Shown here in pieces: positions 1 through 8,793 of a DNA stretch of 64,000 nt (its first letter is position 1; the number at the start of each line of letters is the position of its first letter). Location of the stretch: positions 4,340,001-4,404,000 of the forward strand of contig NZ_JAGKQQ010000001.1 in NCBI RefSeq assembly GCF_017939745.1, given 5' to 3'. The notes beneath the pieces are model-generated. The model had not been told where the DNA came from. It saw only the letters and a list, made by a program, of their open reading frames with translations, and ran no database searches. The DNA is from Gemmata palustris (lineage in GTDB: Bacteria > Planctomycetota > Planctomycetia > Gemmatales > Gemmataceae). Made by a program: the position numbers and the translations under genes.

Positions 1-311
1 GTCAGCGCATAGGTCGCCTCGAACGGCGCCGCGGCGGTCCCCGTGACGCGCGCGAGGAGCCCCTCGTCGACCAGGGTCGTCAGGAACGAGCCGTCTTTAG
101 TTTTCGCGGTCGGCGAGAGGCGCAGGGTGCGGCCGATGGCCGCCTTCTTGCTACGTTTGACTGCACGCAGAACTTGCCAAGTAAAGTGGGTCGTGGAACG
201 GACGGGCACAGTGAACGCTCGCTTTGGTGTGATGGGCGGACATTTGGAGAGAGAGAGGTTGGTGGGCGTAGAAAGTTTACAGTCAATATCGCGAAGTAGC
301 AACTCAATCAC
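1..311 (-). CDS. Hypothetical protein, N-terminal part (runs off the left edge)
   Basis: An open frame without stops runs from the left edge to beyond 311 on the minus strand. Its interior reads like a real protein (for example IELLLRDIDCKL near the start and TKDGSFLTTLVDEGLL further in). The composition resembles small Gemmata-type proteins with a helix-rich, winged-helix-like core, but I recognise no named family. There is no ATG in frame. The GTG at 309-311 is my choice because the frame keeps its protein-like character from there, although the upstream GAGAG lies too close to be a good ribosome site. The start is uncertain and the C-terminus is missing. Confidence 0.5.
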   Translation of the reverse strand, partial: MIELLLRDIDCKLSTPTNLSLSKCPPITPKRAFTVPVRSTTHFTWQVLRAVKRSKKAAIGRTLRLSPTAKTKDGSFLTTLVDEGLLARVTGTAAAPFEATYAL

Positions 312-422
312 ACTCTCACAATCCGAGCGCGAACCGCGAGAATGATAGTTTCTGTTAACATGAAACGGGCGGGCACCGGCGCCCGCCTCAAAATCTCTCT
401 CCGCGCGGACCCGGTACAGAGA

Positions 423-848
423 CTACCGCCCGGCACCGAACACGAATTGATCCGGGTCACAAACACGCACGACGGTCGGCGCGGTCTTGAAGATCCGCAG
501 GCCGACGTCCTTTTTGCCCGCCTTATCCCCGGCTCTGATATCGGTCAGTTCCAGTTTCCCGTCGTTCAACTTCCACGAACCGGTGATCTCGTCGGCCGCG
601 GCGCCCTCGGACAACAGTTTCTCGATCAGGTGTTTGGGGATCGGCCCGGCGCCCTTTTTAATCGTGAACTCGGTTTTGGTGAACGTCCACGTAAAATCCG
701 GCTCGTGGTTCTTCTTGTCCGGGGTGTAGTAATGGTTCAATTTCATCCCCGTAACGTCTGCCGCGGCGACCGCGGACGGCTGCGCGTGAGAGCGCCCGGC
801 TAGCACAGCAAGTGCGACACCAACAATAAGCACTCGACAGTCGATCAT
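423..848 (-). CDS. Small secreted protein, unknown function
   Basis: This is a 141-residue protein with a clear Sec signal: basic start, hydrophobic core VLIVGVALAVLAG and an Ala/Gln cleavage region near residue 23. The mature part is polar (YYTPDKKNHEPDFTW, KLNDGKLELTDI) and resembles the short lipocalin-like or TIGR03067-type beta proteins common in planctomycetes; that assignment is inference. The ATG at 848 follows AGAGGACGCGAG, which contains a ribosome site. It is probably periplasmic or exported. No partner gene is evident; its neighbours on both sides are on the same strand but far enough apart to be separate units. Confidence 0.8.
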   Translation of the reverse strand: MIDCRVLIVGVALAVLAGRSHAQPSAVAAADVTGMKLNHYYTPDKKNHEPDFTWTFTKTEFTIKKGAGPIPKHLIEKLLSEGAAADEITGSWKLNDGKLELTDIRAGDKAGKKDVGLRIFKTAPTVVRVCDPDQFVFGAGR

Positions 849-951
849 CTCGCGTCCTCTAATGAGAAAGGGGTGAGACGATTCTACGCTGATGAAATGC
901 GTCCGGTTGTAACGACCGCTCGCAACGTCGGTACTCGGTGTCGGGTGTCGA

Positions 952-1713
952 TTACAGCGGCCACTCCGTGCCGACCGCGTCGCGAAGTTGGTCCATCAGT
1001 TCCATTGAGGCCCGGGCCACTTGTTGGACCAGTTCCGTGCGGGTGGGGAATAAGCGCTCACAATCCCAGCGCATCGGCGCAATCGGTCGACGCAGGGGGT
1101 CCTCGGGGCCGGGCGGGGGGAGCAGCCGGGGCCGGGGCCGGGGCCGGCGCCGGCGCGGTGAAACGGTGAACGTGGCTCCCAGGCGCCAGGCCGGGTGCCC
1201 TTCCGCGGGTGCTTGGATCGAGAAGCGCAGGCCCCACGCGCCGGTGATTTCGGCGCGCTCGATGGGCCACGCGGCGATCGCGCGGGGCACGAATTCGTAC
1301 CAACTCGCGAGCGGCGCGACCAGTTCGGACAACATCCCGCGTGCGAACACCCCGGACACGCTCCCGATGCGCACCGTCACCCGGTCCGCGGTGTTGTCCC
1401 ACACCCAGTCGCCGAAGTTGAGCGGTTTGGGGCCGATCCCGAGTTCCGAGAGCCACTGCGCGGGCCACCCGTTCGTGGTCACGGCCGCGAGGTCGCCGAG
1501 CGCGGCGTAGTAGTCGGGATCATCGATCAGCACCTCGTCGCGGAACCGGGACGCGGTCACCCCGGCGCGCAGGAACCGCCCGAACACGTCTTCGCCGTGC
1601 TCGTCCAGCCAGTCAGCCAAAACGAGGCGCGCGGTATCATCCGACGGGTGCTCAAACACGTTCGCGAATAAGGCACTGCGCTCGTCCACGTCAACCGCTC
1701 CGTCGGGCACCAC
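952..1713 (-). CDS. TIGR02996-domain protein
   Basis: The N-terminus (residues about 11-55) carries the Gemmata repeat-companion signature: FANVFEHPSDDTARLVLADWLDEHGE, reported here in pieces as HPSDDTARLVLADW and LDEHGEDVFGRFLRAG. TIGR02996 domains normally precede leucine-rich or other repeat regions in Gemmata proteins; here the remainder (about 200 residues) has no obvious repeats. Around residues 185-200 a run of alternating Pro and Arg is encoded by a GGGGCC-type tandem tract at about 1125-1155. The start is a GTG (1711-1713), with a second GTG directly after it. Function unknown, probably cytoplasmic. Confidence 0.75.
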   Translation of the reverse strand: MVPDGAVDVDERSALFANVFEHPSDDTARLVLADWLDEHGEDVFGRFLRAGVTASRFRDEVLIDDPDYYAALGDLAAVTTNGWPAQWLSELGIGPKPLNFGDWVWDNTADRVTVRIGSVSGVFARGMLSELVAPLASWYEFVPRAIAAWPIERAEITGAWGLRFSIQAPAEGHPAWRLGATFTVSPRRRRPRPRPRLLPPPGPEDPLRRPIAPMRWDCERLFPTRTELVQQVARASMELMDQLRDAVGTEWPL

Positions 1714-1753
1714 AGAGCAGTTTACGCGATACCGGCATCTCGTGACCGTCGAT

Positions 1754-2752
1754 CTACTTCGGGCGCGCGAGCTTATAGAGATCAGAGCCCATCTTCATCA
1801 CGTAGAGCAAATCGTTCTTCGGGTCGTATTCCAGCCAGGTCAGTGCCGAAACGCCTTTCAGTTCCTTCGGAACCGCGATCGGCTTGGCCCACGTTGCACC
1901 GGAATCCGTGCTCTCGATCACGCCGGACGCGGTGAGCACGAACAGGTGCATCGCGTCCTTACCGAACACGGGACCGTAGCGCGCGTCCTTCACGTCACTC
2001 ACCTTTTCCCACTTTGCGCCTTTCTCAGTGCCCTTCAGCAGCGCGCCCTCGACGAGCCAGAACAGCGCATCGCCTTGAGGTTTGGGAAGCGCAACCGGGG
2101 TGTAATCGGCCACCGGCTTGAACGTCTTCCCGCCGTCCGTGGTGCGAAGAATCCCGCCGGTCGCCTTCTGTCGCGATTTCTCTCGCGCGACAACGGCCGT
2201 GTCCGCGTCGAAGACCCACGCACCCAACCCGTGCCCCTTACCCGCTTCGGAAAATGACTTTCCGCCGTCGCGGGAAAGGAGCAGGAGCCCGCCGGCTTCG
2301 TGCTTGAAGGCGAGCGCGAACTTCATCTCCGGATCGGTCCAGTCGACCGCGCACCAGTCAACGTGCTCGCACTTCTTGTCCATCGTGCGCCACGGGGTCG
2401 CGGGATCGGAGGACGCGACGATGACCGGCCCGCCGTACACCGTGGCCATCAGGAGCGTTTTGGTTTTCCCGGTGGGGTCGCGTTGCAGGCAGCCGGGCGT
2501 TTCCGTTCGGCCCTTCGGTACGTCTTTGCCGTGCCGCTCCCACGTCTTGCCCGAATCGGCCGAGCGGAACACCCCGCGATCGCTGAGGCACACAAACAGC
2601 GTGCCGGTATCATGATCGACCGCCACCCCGGACAACCCGCCGAAGCCGGTTTTCTCTTTCGCGAGGAGTTCGGTCGCGACCGGTTGCCATCCGTCAGCCG
2701 CACGAGCGGCGGGGCCAATAAAAACTGCGAGTGAGAGGAGAACAAATCGCAT
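1754..2752 (-). CDS. Secreted BNR/Asp-box beta-propeller protein
   Basis: This is a secreted 332-residue protein. A signal peptide (LLSLAVFIGPAARA, cleavage near AADGW) follows the ATG at 2752. At least four Asp-box motifs of the BNR/sortilin type are visible: SADSGKTWERHG, SRDGGKSFSEAG, TTDGGKTFKPV and STDSGATWAKP. These make a sialidase-like or VPS10-like beta-propeller, but I see no sialidase catalytic set, so an enzymatic role is not supported. The frame remains open upstream of 2752, but that stretch lacks protein character and would hide the signal peptide. It lies directly downstream of the PQQ-propeller gene on the same strand, about 58 bases away, and may be co-transcribed. Confidence 0.85.
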   Translation of the reverse strand: MRFVLLSLAVFIGPAARAADGWQPVATELLAKEKTGFGGLSGVAVDHDTGTLFVCLSDRGVFRSADSGKTWERHGKDVPKGRTETPGCLQRDPTGKTKTLLMATVYGGPVIVASSDPATPWRTMDKKCEHVDWCAVDWTDPEMKFALAFKHEAGGLLLLSRDGGKSFSEAGKGHGLGAWVFDADTAVVAREKSRQKATGGILRTTDGGKTFKPVADYTPVALPKPQGDALFWLVEGALLKGTEKGAKWEKVSDVKDARYGPVFGKDAMHLFVLTASGVIESTDSGATWAKPIAVPKELKGVSALTWLEYDPKNDLLYVMKMGSDLYKLARPK

Positions 2753-2770
2753 AGGAGAGGTCCGAGGTGC

Positions 2771-2793
2771 TCCCCTGCCCTTACGGGAGGGGA
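2771..2793 (-). terminator. GC-rich hairpin between two propeller genes
   Basis: TCCCCTGCCC and GGGAGGGGA flank a TTAC loop, giving an imperfect stem just after the stop of the upstream minus-strand PQQ gene. There is no clear T-tract, so this may only attenuate. Confidence 0.3.
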
Positions 2794-2810
2794 TGAGGTA
2801 GGGTCTTCCG

Positions 2811-4082
2811 CTATTCTTTCGTCGCAACGCAGTACAGCATCTTCCGCCCTTTGAGGAACAGTTTGCCGTCCGCAATGGCGGGCGAAGCGGGGCCGTCGTC
2901 GCCGAGGTCGTTGACCGCAAGAAGCTCGAACTTCTCTCCGGCCTGTACGACGAACGTCTTCCCGGCGCTCGCGAGGTAGATGCGCCCGCCCGGAGCCGCG
3001 ACCGGACTGGCGTGAATCGAAACTCCCGTGAGCCGTTCGCTGTACAGCACCTCGCCGTTCGAGAGTTTGAGGCACTTCAGCACCCCCGGCGAGTGTAGCC
3101 GGTATAGGTGCTCGCCGACGATGACTGGCGAACCGTACCCTTCGGGCATCGTTCCGGTCTTCCATTTCAGGTGCGTTTTGGTCACGTCACCGGTGCCGGT
3201 GGGGTCGACCGCGACACCGGTTCCCCCGCGCCCGCTATCGAGGTACACGCGCCCGGCGCCCAACACGGGCGACACGGTGTCCCCGCTCGCGGCGCACGAC
3301 CACAGCACCTTGCCGGTATCGGGATCGACGCCCTGCAGCGCGTTCGACGCGGCCACGAGCAACTGTTTCTTTCCCGCAATGTCCGCGAGCACGGGCGTGC
3401 TGTGCGCGAAACCGTGGCTCGGCCGCAACTGCTCCCATTTCGCGTCACCGGTCTTGCGGTCGAAGCCGATCAACCGCGACTGCTTATCGGTTTGATCGCA
3501 CTGCATCACGACGGTATCGCCAACGAGAACCGGGCTGGCCGCGAGCGCGACATCGAACTTGAACGGCTTGATCTCCTTGCGCCAGAGCTGTTTGCCGTCG
3601 TGGTCGAGTGCCGCAATGACTGACGACCCGAACACGACATAAACGCGCTCGTCGTCCGCGGCGGGCGTGGGTGCGGTGTACCCGCCGCGGAGGTCGGCGA
3701 AGGTCCACGGCCCCGGTTCGACCTTCACGTTCCAGAGCAATTTACCGTCGTCGGTGCGGTAGCACGCGACGTGGTGCTCGGGTTGTTGTTTGGGATCGAT
3801 CTTCCCGGGCCAGTAGCTCACGGTGACGAACACGCGGCCGCGGTACACGATGGGGCTGGACTGGTTCTGATCTTGTGCGCCCTTCTCCTCGGTGCCCGGG
3901 AGCGAGGACTTCCAACGAACGTTCTCACTGGTCTTGCCGTTCCAGGTGAGAGGCAAGTTCTTGTCGTCCGTCTGCCCCATTCCGGTTGGCCCGCGCCATC
4001 CCGACCAATCTGCAGCAGTAGCACCGCCCGCACTCGCAACGCAAACGAGGAGCGCCAGGAGCCTTGACCGCAAGGCGAGCAT
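2811..4082 (-). CDS. Secreted PQQ-like (BamB-type) beta-propeller protein
   Basis: This 423-residue secreted protein begins with a signal peptide (LLALLVCVASAGGATAAD) and the planctomycete hallmark SGWRGPTGMGQTDD. Propeller blades of the PQQ-like type follow, with recurrent units such as DGKLLWNV, DGKQLWRKE, TGDAKWEQL, TGKVLWSC and SNGEVLYSE. Proteins of this family are abundant in planctomycetes and usually lack proven dehydrogenase activity, so I make no enzymatic claim. The ATG at 4082 was chosen because it starts the signal peptide; the frame is open further upstream but is not protein-like there. It precedes the BNR-propeller gene on the same strand. Confidence 0.88.
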   Translation of the reverse strand: MLALRSRLLALLVCVASAGGATAADWSGWRGPTGMGQTDDKNLPLTWNGKTSENVRWKSSLPGTEEKGAQDQNQSSPIVYRGRVFVTVSYWPGKIDPKQQPEHHVACYRTDDGKLLWNVKVEPGPWTFADLRGGYTAPTPAADDERVYVVFGSSVIAALDHDGKQLWRKEIKPFKFDVALAASPVLVGDTVVMQCDQTDKQSRLIGFDRKTGDAKWEQLRPSHGFAHSTPVLADIAGKKQLLVAASNALQGVDPDTGKVLWSCAASGDTVSPVLGAGRVYLDSGRGGTGVAVDPTGTGDVTKTHLKWKTGTMPEGYGSPVIVGEHLYRLHSPGVLKCLKLSNGEVLYSERLTGVSIHASPVAAPGGRIYLASAGKTFVVQAGEKFELLAVNDLGDDGPASPAIADGKLFLKGRKMLYCVATKE

Positions 4083-4462
4083 GTCGGTTACTCGAAGTGG
4101 GGAGAGAACAGGCGGGAACGCAACCGAAGTGTACCCGCCATTACCACAACGAGCAACGACCTGGCGCCGCGTTGCTAACTGCACTGCATGGAAGCACGGA
4201 TGTGAGGTTCGCGGTGGTTGCGGCACACGAAGACGTACATATTCCCGGCATCGCCGAAAGTGCCTCTGTGGGCGTTCTGTACCGCGCATCGCGAACGAGA
4301 TTCAGCAAGGAATGTGGGGCGGTCTTCGATTGATAACTCGGGCCGGCGTTGACGTGAGTGTTCCGCACACCAAGAAGAGAAGCAGAAACGACGGGCCAGA
4401 GATTGCTCCCTGGCCCGTGGCATTTCACCTGAAGATGATCCCTGACGGGAGAAACACGACCG
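4083..4462. other. Intergenic region without a supported gene
   Basis: This stretch separates the PQQ gene from the HTTM gene, both on the minus strand. Apart from the hairpin at 4393-4416, I see no gene or repeat. Open frames crossing it lack protein-like composition and conserved motifs. Confidence 0.5.
4393..4416 (-). terminator. Probable terminator of the HTTM gene
   Basis: GGGCCAG and CTGGCCC form a perfect 7-bp stem with a 10-base loop, about 46 bases past the HTTM stop on the minus strand. It is followed by a pyrimidine-rich but not pure T stretch. Confidence 0.4.
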
Positions 4463-6379
4463 TTATCGCGCGGCCACTGGCGCGGGTGCGGTCGGCGCGG
4501 GGGGAACGGCTCCCGCGGGAGCGGGGAACAGGCGCTTCGCCAACAGGCCCCGCACCCCCGGTACCCACAGCACGGGGGCGATGGGAGCGAGAATCCGCAC
4601 GGAACGGAACAGCGCCGTGACGCCACGGGCGTCACTGTACCGGGTGCCGCCCGCGTCCGTCAGGACCGGCGTGCCGAGCGCGGGTTCGGGCGCGAGCAAA
4701 ACCTGTCCCTCGGTGTCCGCGGCCAGTGCGAGCGCAGCAGCCCGGCGCGCGGGTTCCGAACCGGAATCGAACGCGAACTTCACTTTCGCCAGGTTCACCC
4801 CGCCCCGGAGCCGGTCGCGGATCACGAAGTCCGGCATGTACGCGAGGAGCATCACGATCATCAACAGCTCGAACAGGTTCAGCCCCATCAGGACGGCGAT
4901 GCCCGCGTGCATCGCGCTCGCGAGGAAGATGATGAGCCACCGCAACCGGGTCCACAGCAGGAACGGCCCCGCGATCTCGATGAACAGCGTGGACCACGCG
5001 CTGAGCGCCGCCGCGGTGTAGTACAGCGGCTTGATGCTCGCCAGCGCGCGCAGCATCTTCTCGTACCACTCGTACTGCATCAGGGTGAACTCCGGGTTCA
5101 CCAGCACGTCCCAGACCGCGTGCCCGTCCCACCACGCGCCCCCCTTGAGCTTCGAGAGCCCCGAGGCCAGGTAGATGAAGCAGAAGTGGACCTGGATCAG
5201 CCGCAGCGCGAACCCCGCGCCCTTCGAGAGCGGCGGGGCGGTCAGGAACGACCGCACCGGGGCGTCGATCGCGCCCGTGCGCGCGAGGCTCGCGCGGGCC
5301 GCCCGGTACCGGGCGATCAGCCGGTCCAGCGAGAGCGCGGCCCCGCTGTTCCCGATCATCAGGTAGAACAGCAGGATGTTCATCATCGTGTCCATCCCGA
5401 ACAGCACCTGCTGCGTCCGGTGGATGTACCCGACGACCGCGATCCAGACCAGGACGGACGTGACCCGCGTGAACAGTCCGACGGTGAACATCAGGATCGC
5501 GACCAGGACGGCCGCGTGGATCAGCGCCATCTGCGTCGGGTCCGTGACGTGGAACCAGACGGAGAAGATGCTGTGCCCGGTCCGCAGCGCCTTCTCGGAC
5601 TCGTTGTTCCAGTAGTCCAGGTACTCGATCTTCTTCGCGCGCTCCGCCGGGTCGGACGGGAGCGTGTACAGGAAATTGACGAGCGCGCGGCGGAAATCGA
5701 TGCCGATTTCGACGAAGTGGTTGAGCACGTAGGCCCGCGCGCTGTTGTCGACGCGGTTGATCGGCAGCACGTCCCAGAACGCGCGCACGTCCGCCGCCAC
5801 CTGCTGGCGCTCGGCCGGCGGGAGCGACGCGAGGAACGCGGGCGGCGCCGGTTCGTCCTGCGCCGGGGGCGAGCCGCTCGTGAGCACGTTCAGGTACCGG
5901 TCGCGGCGCTCCGGGAACGTCCTCATGTCCTGGAACCAGCCGAGCGCCTGGAGCGGGTGATCCGGGTTGTCGCTCGCGCTGATGCGGTGGAGGAACTCGA
6001 GCGCGCGCTTGCGCTGCGCGTCGTCCTCCGGCAGCGCGCGGATGAAATCGATGACGGCCTTGCGCCGGTGCGGGAAGTCCGGTACCTTCGCGGGCACCAC
6101 CGGCCGGTGGTCCCAGCTCCAAAACGGCTGCACCAGCGAGGGATACTCCTTCCGCTCGCGCTCGATGAACGCGGCCGAGTACCACCCGTGCTTGCCGAAG
6201 AACTGTTGCAGGTCCACGCTGTACGCGAGGTGGGTGTACAGCACCAGGAGCCCGGTCGTGAGCCGGATGAAGCCGAGCGTGGTCGGGTCCGCGGCCGGGA
6301 ACCAGAACTCCACCCACTTCTGCCACGGGGACCGGTACACGGGCTCGGGCGCGGTGTCGGGCGTTATCTCAGAGGCCAT
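4463..6379 (-). CDS. HTTM-domain integral membrane protein (VKGC-like)
   Basis: This is a 638-residue multi-pass membrane protein. The region LGFIRLTTGLLVLYTHLAY near residue 40 and later segments (MALIHAAVLVAILMFTVGLF, GFALRLIQVHFCFIYLASGLSKL, LLMIVMLLAYMPDFVI) match the HTTM family (horizontally transferred transmembrane domain), which is related to vitamin K-dependent gamma-carboxylase. The YLASGLSKLKGGAWWDG stretch is the typical conserved helix-loop. A large polar insert at about residues 80-250 separates the first helices. Whether it carboxylates anything is unknown for bacterial homologues. ATG at 6379 follows GGAG; an upstream GTG at 6391 is possible. It lies downstream of, and probably in one operon with, the membrane protein at 6546-7874. 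Confidence 0.85.
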   Translation of the reverse strand: MASEITPDTAPEPVYRSPWQKWVEFWFPAADPTTLGFIRLTTGLLVLYTHLAYSVDLQQFFGKHGWYSAAFIERERKEYPSLVQPFWSWDHRPVVPAKVPDFPHRRKAVIDFIRALPEDDAQRKRALEFLHRISASDNPDHPLQALGWFQDMRTFPERRDRYLNVLTSGSPPAQDEPAPPAFLASLPPAERQQVAADVRAFWDVLPINRVDNSARAYVLNHFVEIGIDFRRALVNFLYTLPSDPAERAKKIEYLDYWNNESEKALRTGHSIFSVWFHVTDPTQMALIHAAVLVAILMFTVGLFTRVTSVLVWIAVVGYIHRTQQVLFGMDTMMNILLFYLMIGNSGAALSLDRLIARYRAARASLARTGAIDAPVRSFLTAPPLSKGAGFALRLIQVHFCFIYLASGLSKLKGGAWWDGHAVWDVLVNPEFTLMQYEWYEKMLRALASIKPLYYTAAALSAWSTLFIEIAGPFLLWTRLRWLIIFLASAMHAGIAVLMGLNLFELLMIVMLLAYMPDFVIRDRLRGGVNLAKVKFAFDSGSEPARRAAALALAADTEGQVLLAPEPALGTPVLTDAGGTRYSDARGVTALFRSVRILAPIAPVLWVPGVRGLLAKRLFPAPAGAVPPAPTAPAPVAAR

Positions 6380-6545
6380 GACGAATCTCACTCCAGCTAC
6401 AAGAACCGTCCCTCCGGCCCGCGTCCCTGAAAAAGAGCGGGGCCGGCGCGCGTGCTGTCTGCCGAACTGTGCGTGTCAATGAGTCACCGAGCGGGCGCCC
6501 CTCCTCTGCCCGCGCAACGCCTTTGCGAACAGAGGAGGAGGCCGG

Positions 6546-7874
6546 TTACCGCAGTTGGTTCCAGTCGAACACTTTGTCGCGGTACTGCGGGTCGTCCACG
6601 TCCCGCTCGCTCAAGTTGAGTGTGTCGAGTGCGTGGATCGACATGTAATCGATGAACTCGCGCTTGTCCGGGTCGCCCGGGGGGCGCCCGCCCGGGCGCG
6701 GGCCGATGGGCACGAGCCAGTAGAGCATCGGTTCCTGGGGGTTCAGGAGCTCGATGTGCGTCGCACCCGGCTTGTCCGGGTCCGGCACGAAGCCGAACTC
6801 GCCCAGGAAGTAGGGGCGGTACGTCGAGGGGTGGTACGGGCTGCTGATGACGCCGGGCCGGTTCAGCACGTTGGTGAACTCCTCCACGCTCAGTGTCTTG
6901 TGCTCGAGCCGGTAGATCTTCACCGTCGTCTTGCCCGCGCCGGCCGCGTCCGTGTTCTCCAGGATGATGTGCGAGGCGTAGGACGGGAGCACGAACCGTG
7001 CGACCTCCGGTTGCGGGAGCCGGTACTGGATCGTCTCCTCCTCGGCCGGGTGGAGCGGGATCGACCGCAACACCATCCGCCGGCGCGGGAGCATCTCGTT
7101 CTTCTCGGCGACGTGGACCGGTTGGAGCAGCGCCGGCGTGGCCCGCGCGATCTGCTCCGTAATCGAGAGCCGGCGGTAGTACGTGAGTCCGAGCGGGTCT
7201 TTTACGTCCGCCGGGCGCTTCGGCAGCACCACCCAGCGCGTCTCGTACACTTTGCGCCCCTGGGCGTCGGTGCCCGTCTCCGTTTTCAGCAAGCAGACGA
7301 TCACGCTCGCCGGCCCGGGCTCGGGCGAGTAGAAGTGGTACGCGTTCCGCAAGTAGAGGAACTGCAGGTACGGGTTGTACACGCGGATGAACGCCTGCTC
7401 CGTGACCCACGGCGTCGAGGGCGGGCTGGTCGTCGCGAAGAAGATTCCAGCGAAGTGGAACACCATCACCGCGCTGAGGGCGTACAACCGGTACCGGACC
7501 GAGACGAGTAGGGCCACGGCCCACGCAGCGGCGACCGCCCCGCACACCCCGAACAGCAACCGGAACGAGTCCCAGTGGGCGGGGGTGCCGGCGACCGCGA
7601 GCGCCCCCGTAACGGCCCCGAGCGCCCACGCCTGCCACAGGTCCGGGCGCATCGACACCGCGGCGCCGGTGGTGATCGCCCCGCCGAAGACGAGGAACAG
7701 CCGGGCCGTGTGAATGACCCACGGCGGCGAGCCCATCGCGGTCGCCACCAGGCCCAGAACCGCCGCGCCCGCGACCAGCCCCGAGCCGACGATCCCGACC
7801 TTGCGAACGAAACTCCATTCAAACGGTGGAACGACTGCGGCGACTGACTCTGCGGGTGCTGCGTCCCGGTCCAT
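6546..7874 (-). CDS. Membrane protein with soluble C-terminal domain, partner of the HTTM gene
   Basis: The protein has 442 residues with about six predicted membrane helices in the first 190 (VGIVGSGLVAGAAVLGLVA, LFLVFGGAITTGAAV, FRLLFGVCGAVAAAWAVALL, LSAVMVFHFAGIFFA) and a polar C-terminal half from about residue 200. I do not recognise the family. The C-terminal part contains conserved-looking segments such as NAYHFYSPEPGPASVI and a Pro-rich loop RPGGRPPGDPD. ATG at 7872-7874 has GAGG five to six bases upstream; a TTG further out is rejected. Placement directly upstream of the HTTM gene on the same strand, with about 165 bases between them, suggests a joint membrane function. Confidence 0.8.
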   Translation of the reverse strand: MDRDAAPAESVAAVVPPFEWSFVRKVGIVGSGLVAGAAVLGLVATAMGSPPWVIHTARLFLVFGGAITTGAAVSMRPDLWQAWALGAVTGALAVAGTPAHWDSFRLLFGVCGAVAAAWAVALLVSVRYRLYALSAVMVFHFAGIFFATTSPPSTPWVTEQAFIRVYNPYLQFLYLRNAYHFYSPEPGPASVIVCLLKTETGTDAQGRKVYETRWVVLPKRPADVKDPLGLTYYRRLSITEQIARATPALLQPVHVAEKNEMLPRRRMVLRSIPLHPAEEETIQYRLPQPEVARFVLPSYASHIILENTDAAGAGKTTVKIYRLEHKTLSVEEFTNVLNRPGVISSPYHPSTYRPYFLGEFGFVPDPDKPGATHIELLNPQEPMLYWLVPIGPRPGGRPPGDPDKREFIDYMSIHALDTLNLSERDVDDPQYRDKVFDWNQLR

Positions 7875-8088
7875 GACGACCTCGTTCAACGGTGCGGCGC
7901 GTGAAAATACTCACCTTTAATCGGCGCGTGCCCGCGGTAGTCATAACCCTGTTTCCGGGAGCGGCGTTTGCGCCGCGGGGCCGGGGTCGCGCCACCCGCA
8001 TTTTAGCCCCGGCACCGAGCGAACGACACGGGACCGTACAACCGTTGTTTTCGGAACCCGGGAACGCGCCAAACACCCTAGTTTACCG

Positions 8089-8117
8089 TTGACTCCCATT
8101 CTTCCCCAACCTACCAT
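8089..8117 (+). promoter_or_regulatory. Candidate sigma70-type promoter for the Cys-rich gene
   Basis: TTGACT (8089-8094) and TACCAT (8112-8117) are 17 bases apart, matching the housekeeping consensus at five and four of six positions. It lies about 150 bases before the Cys-rich ORF in the otherwise empty divergent region 7875-8269. Confidence 0.35.
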
Positions 8118-8269
8118 CCTCACTACACGAATTCGCCTGCCTCACTCGGTTAAAGCTTCCCCACAAGGCGATAACTAGACGCGAAAAACCCGGCGCTCGT
8201 TCAGTTGCGGACACGGAGCCGCGACCGGGGGCCGTTCGCACGCGAGGCGGGTGTCGAGAGGGCTTCGGG

Positions 8270-8698
8270 ATGTACAGCGTTGTTCTGATGGTCGCGGCTA
8301 CTTCCGGCGGGGACATGGCGAGCTTCGGGGGCAAGGACAAGGCCGGGTGCCACGGCACCGTCGTTAGCGCGGGCTGCACCGGCTGCACCGGGACGAGCGC
8401 GAGCTGCCACGGCGGCGGGTTCCTCGGGCTCCGTAACGGCGGCGGGCTGTTCTCGCACAAGAGCGGCTGCCACGGCTCGAGCTGCCACGGCACCCCGACG
8501 GGCTGCACCGGCTACACCCCGGCCCCGGCTCCGGCCCCGGTCGTAGTCGCGGCCCCGGCCGGCTGCACCGGCTCCGGCTACAGCTACGCCGGCTGCCACG
8601 GCTCGAGCTGCCACGGCGGCGGGTTCCTCGGGCTCCGCAGCGGCGGCGGGCTCTTCAACAAGAAGAGCGGGTGCCACGGTAGCTGCCACGGCGGGTAA
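8270..8698 (+). CDS. Cys-rich repeat protein with TIGR03000-type leader
   Basis: This 142-residue protein begins MYSVVLMVAATSG, the leader seen on planctomycete TIGR03000 proteins, but it lacks their C-terminal beta domain. The body consists of short Cys units: CHG about nine times and CTG about five times, arranged in a duplicated block (SSCHGGGFLGLR near residues 45 and 115, with GGGLF following each) around a central Pro/Ala hinge (APAPAPAPVVVAAPA). The spacing suggests metal binding or disulfide cross-linking at the surface; this is inference. The ATG follows GAGAGGGCTTCGGG. A strong terminator follows, so it is a single-gene unit with its own candidate promoter. Confidence 0.85.
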   Translation: MYSVVLMVAATSGGDMASFGGKDKAGCHGTVVSAGCTGCTGTSASCHGGGFLGLRNGGGLFSHKSGCHGSSCHGTPTGCTGYTPAPAPAPVVVAAPAGCTGSGYSYAGCHGSSCHGGGFLGLRSGGGLFNKKSGCHGSCHGG

Positions 8699-8720
8699 GT
8701 AATTATTCGGACCGATGCAC

Positions 8721-8754
8721 GAACGGGAGCCTTTGGGCTCCCGTTCCTGTTTTT
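8721..8754 (+). terminator. Rho-independent terminator
   Basis: GAACGGGAGCC and GGCTCCCGTTC form a perfect 11-bp stem with a TTTG loop, followed by CTGTTTTT. It ends the Cys-rich gene. Confidence 0.85.
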
Positions 8755-8793
8755 ACGGGCGCGGTTATAATTCCTCGACCCGGAGGAACCCGA

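Noticed and set aside
1120..1160. GGGGCC tandem tract
   Set aside because: Lies inside the TIGR02996 coding region where it encodes Pro-Arg repeats; not a separate element.
4141..4635. Minus-strand open frame over the HTTM gene end
   Set aside because: Overlaps a conserved gene and has no protein-like pattern or ribosome site.
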